Shown here: positions 63,418 to 64,000 of the stretch, piece by piece | Numbering within the stretch: the stretch's first letter is position 1 | How the letters are laid out: the number at the start of each line of letters is the position of its first letter | NCBI RefSeq assembly: GCF_024741135.1 | Contig: NZ_JANSUY010000011.1 | Span: 62,001 to 126,000, forward strand | Reading direction: 5' to 3' | DNA: 64,000 nucleotides | Source of the DNA: Aquiflexum gelatinilyticum | GTDB taxonomy: Bacteria; Bacteroidota; Bacteroidia; Cytophagales; Cyclobacteriaceae | The notes under the pieces: model-generated | What the model was told of the DNA's origin: nothing | Database searches by the model: none | Seen by the model: only the letters and a program-made list of their open reading frames with translations | Program-made: the position numbers and the translations under genes

Positions 63418-64000
63418 ATGAATAAAATCGGATTTAATGTTTTGGCTTGGTCGGCAGCGATGTCTGATGACCTCAAACCAATTTTGGACAGGCTGAAAAA
63501 GATCGGCTATGATGGTGCTGAGTTTTTTGTTGGCTCTGACGATATCCCTGCCTACAAAAGAATCGGAGAGCATTGCAAAAATATTGACTTGGAAGTAACC
63601 ACGGTTTTTGTGCTCAGTCCGGAAGAAAACCTTGTCAGTCCGGATAACGATGTGCGCCAAAAGGGCCTTGAAAAAATCAAGTGGACTATTGACCGTTCGC
63701 ATGATATGGGTTCGCAGGTGCTTTGTGGCCCTTTCCATTCTGCTTTTGCTACTTTTACCAAAGCCGCCCCTCAGGATATCGAGTATGCGCGCAGTGCTGA
63801 AATCCTCCATCAGGCAGGAGATTATGCCGCACAGGCAGGAATCCTGCTGACGCCTGAGGCACTCAACAGGTTTGAATGCTACCTCTGCAATACCATGGAG
63901 CAGCTTTCGCACCTGCTGAAGATCGTCAACCACCCCAATGTCAAGGCGATGTTTGACACCCATCATGCCAATATGGAGGAGAAAAAACTGGGAGAAGCCA
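63418..64000 (+). CDS. Sugar isomerase/epimerase (AP-endonuclease-2 fold), 5' part
   Basis: An open frame from the ATG at 63418 continues to the window edge (194 codons, no stop). The TIM-barrel family includes tagatose/psicose 3-epimerases and hydroxypyruvate isomerases. Seen: MNKIGFNVLAWSA start, GYDGAEFF (first acidic site), LTPEALNRFE (metal-binding Glu) and MFDTHHANME (metal-binding Asp and His). No signal peptide, so cytoplasmic. It is divergent from the SusC-like receptor. The missing 3' end prevents a closer call. Confidence 0.9.
   Translation, partial: MNKIGFNVLAWSAAMSDDLKPILDRLKKIGYDGAEFFVGSDDIPAYKRIGEHCKNIDLEVTTVFVLSPEENLVSPDNDVRQKGLEKIKWTIDRSHDMGSQVLCGPFHSAFATFTKAAPQDIEYARSAEILHQAGDYAAQAGILLTPEALNRFECYLCNTMEQLSHLLKIVNHPNVKAMFDTHHANMEEKKLGEA

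Noticed and set aside
63397-63966. A 189-codon minus-strand frame at the right edge
   Set aside because: The plus strand carries a clear sugar isomerase/epimerase gene over the same bases, so this is its shadow.

Overview
The window is a chromosomal segment of a Bacteroidota bacterium, most likely a Cytophagales member close to Cyclobacteriaceae (Algoriphagus/Cecembia-like). Seen in the sequence: a giant secreted protein with a C-terminal type IX secretion (T9SS) sorting domain, a SusC-type TonB-dependent receptor, promoters with a TAnnTTTG -7 box, starts without clear Shine-Dalgarno sites, and Bacteroidota-typical families (DUF6090, DUF4230, LytTR/LytS pairs, BF0631-like metzincin). The genus is an inference.

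Layout. 1-6.4 kb: a small one-helix peptide and a 1987-residue modular T9SS protein whose gene contains three tandem 435-bp repeats, two of them identical by eye. 6.7-11.7 kb: an ABC-F ATPase, an AT-rich orphan gene bracketed by a short inverted repeat, a secreted M20 peptidase, a PIN toxin-antitoxin pair and an MtfA-like (M90) peptidase. 11.8-39.3 kb is a housekeeping core: rny, zapA, a small coiled-coil gene and pheT in tight array; radC with a DUF1684 gene; rpsT; a zinc phospholipase C-like protein; an aminotransferase; ettA; DUF349 and DUF2795 genes; a LiaF-like/LytS-like/LytTR envelope-sensing operon; ispD; queA; a MacB/FtsX-type permease; recA; a DUF3108 protein; a PhoB/PhoR-like pair; a HipA-like kinase overlapping a DUF3037 gene; an RluA pseudouridine synthase; and the ribosomal block rplM-rpsI-rpsB-tsf.

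39.4-64 kb is accessory: a lipoprotein sulfatase, a DUF4230 protein, a two-gene restriction-modification system (beta-class DPPY methyltransferase plus a short PD-(D/E)XK protein), an acetylxylan-esterase-like hydrolase, an S9 peptidase, a scarred intergenic region, a tricorn-like S41 protease, an alpha/beta esterase, a DUF1593 nucleoside-hydrolase-like protein, an outer-membrane barrel coupled to a metzincin lipoprotein, a DUF6090 protein, a ThuA protein, a SusC-like receptor without SusD, and the 5' part of a sugar isomerase/epimerase running off the right end. Most carry signal peptides or lipoboxes, which fits periplasmic or surface breakdown of acetylated or sulfated glycans and peptides.

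The best material for follow-up is: the rearranged stretch after the S9 peptidase (a relic of a second S9 gene, degenerate palindromes, a direct repeat and an inverted-repeat-bounded membrane gene); the compact R-M pair; the HipA-like kinase/DUF3037 pair; the barrel/metzincin pair; and the identical 435-bp repeats. I saw no tRNA, rRNA, CRISPR array, prophage or intact insertion sequence. Coordinates, motif positions and repeat comparisons were read by eye and no database search was possible.
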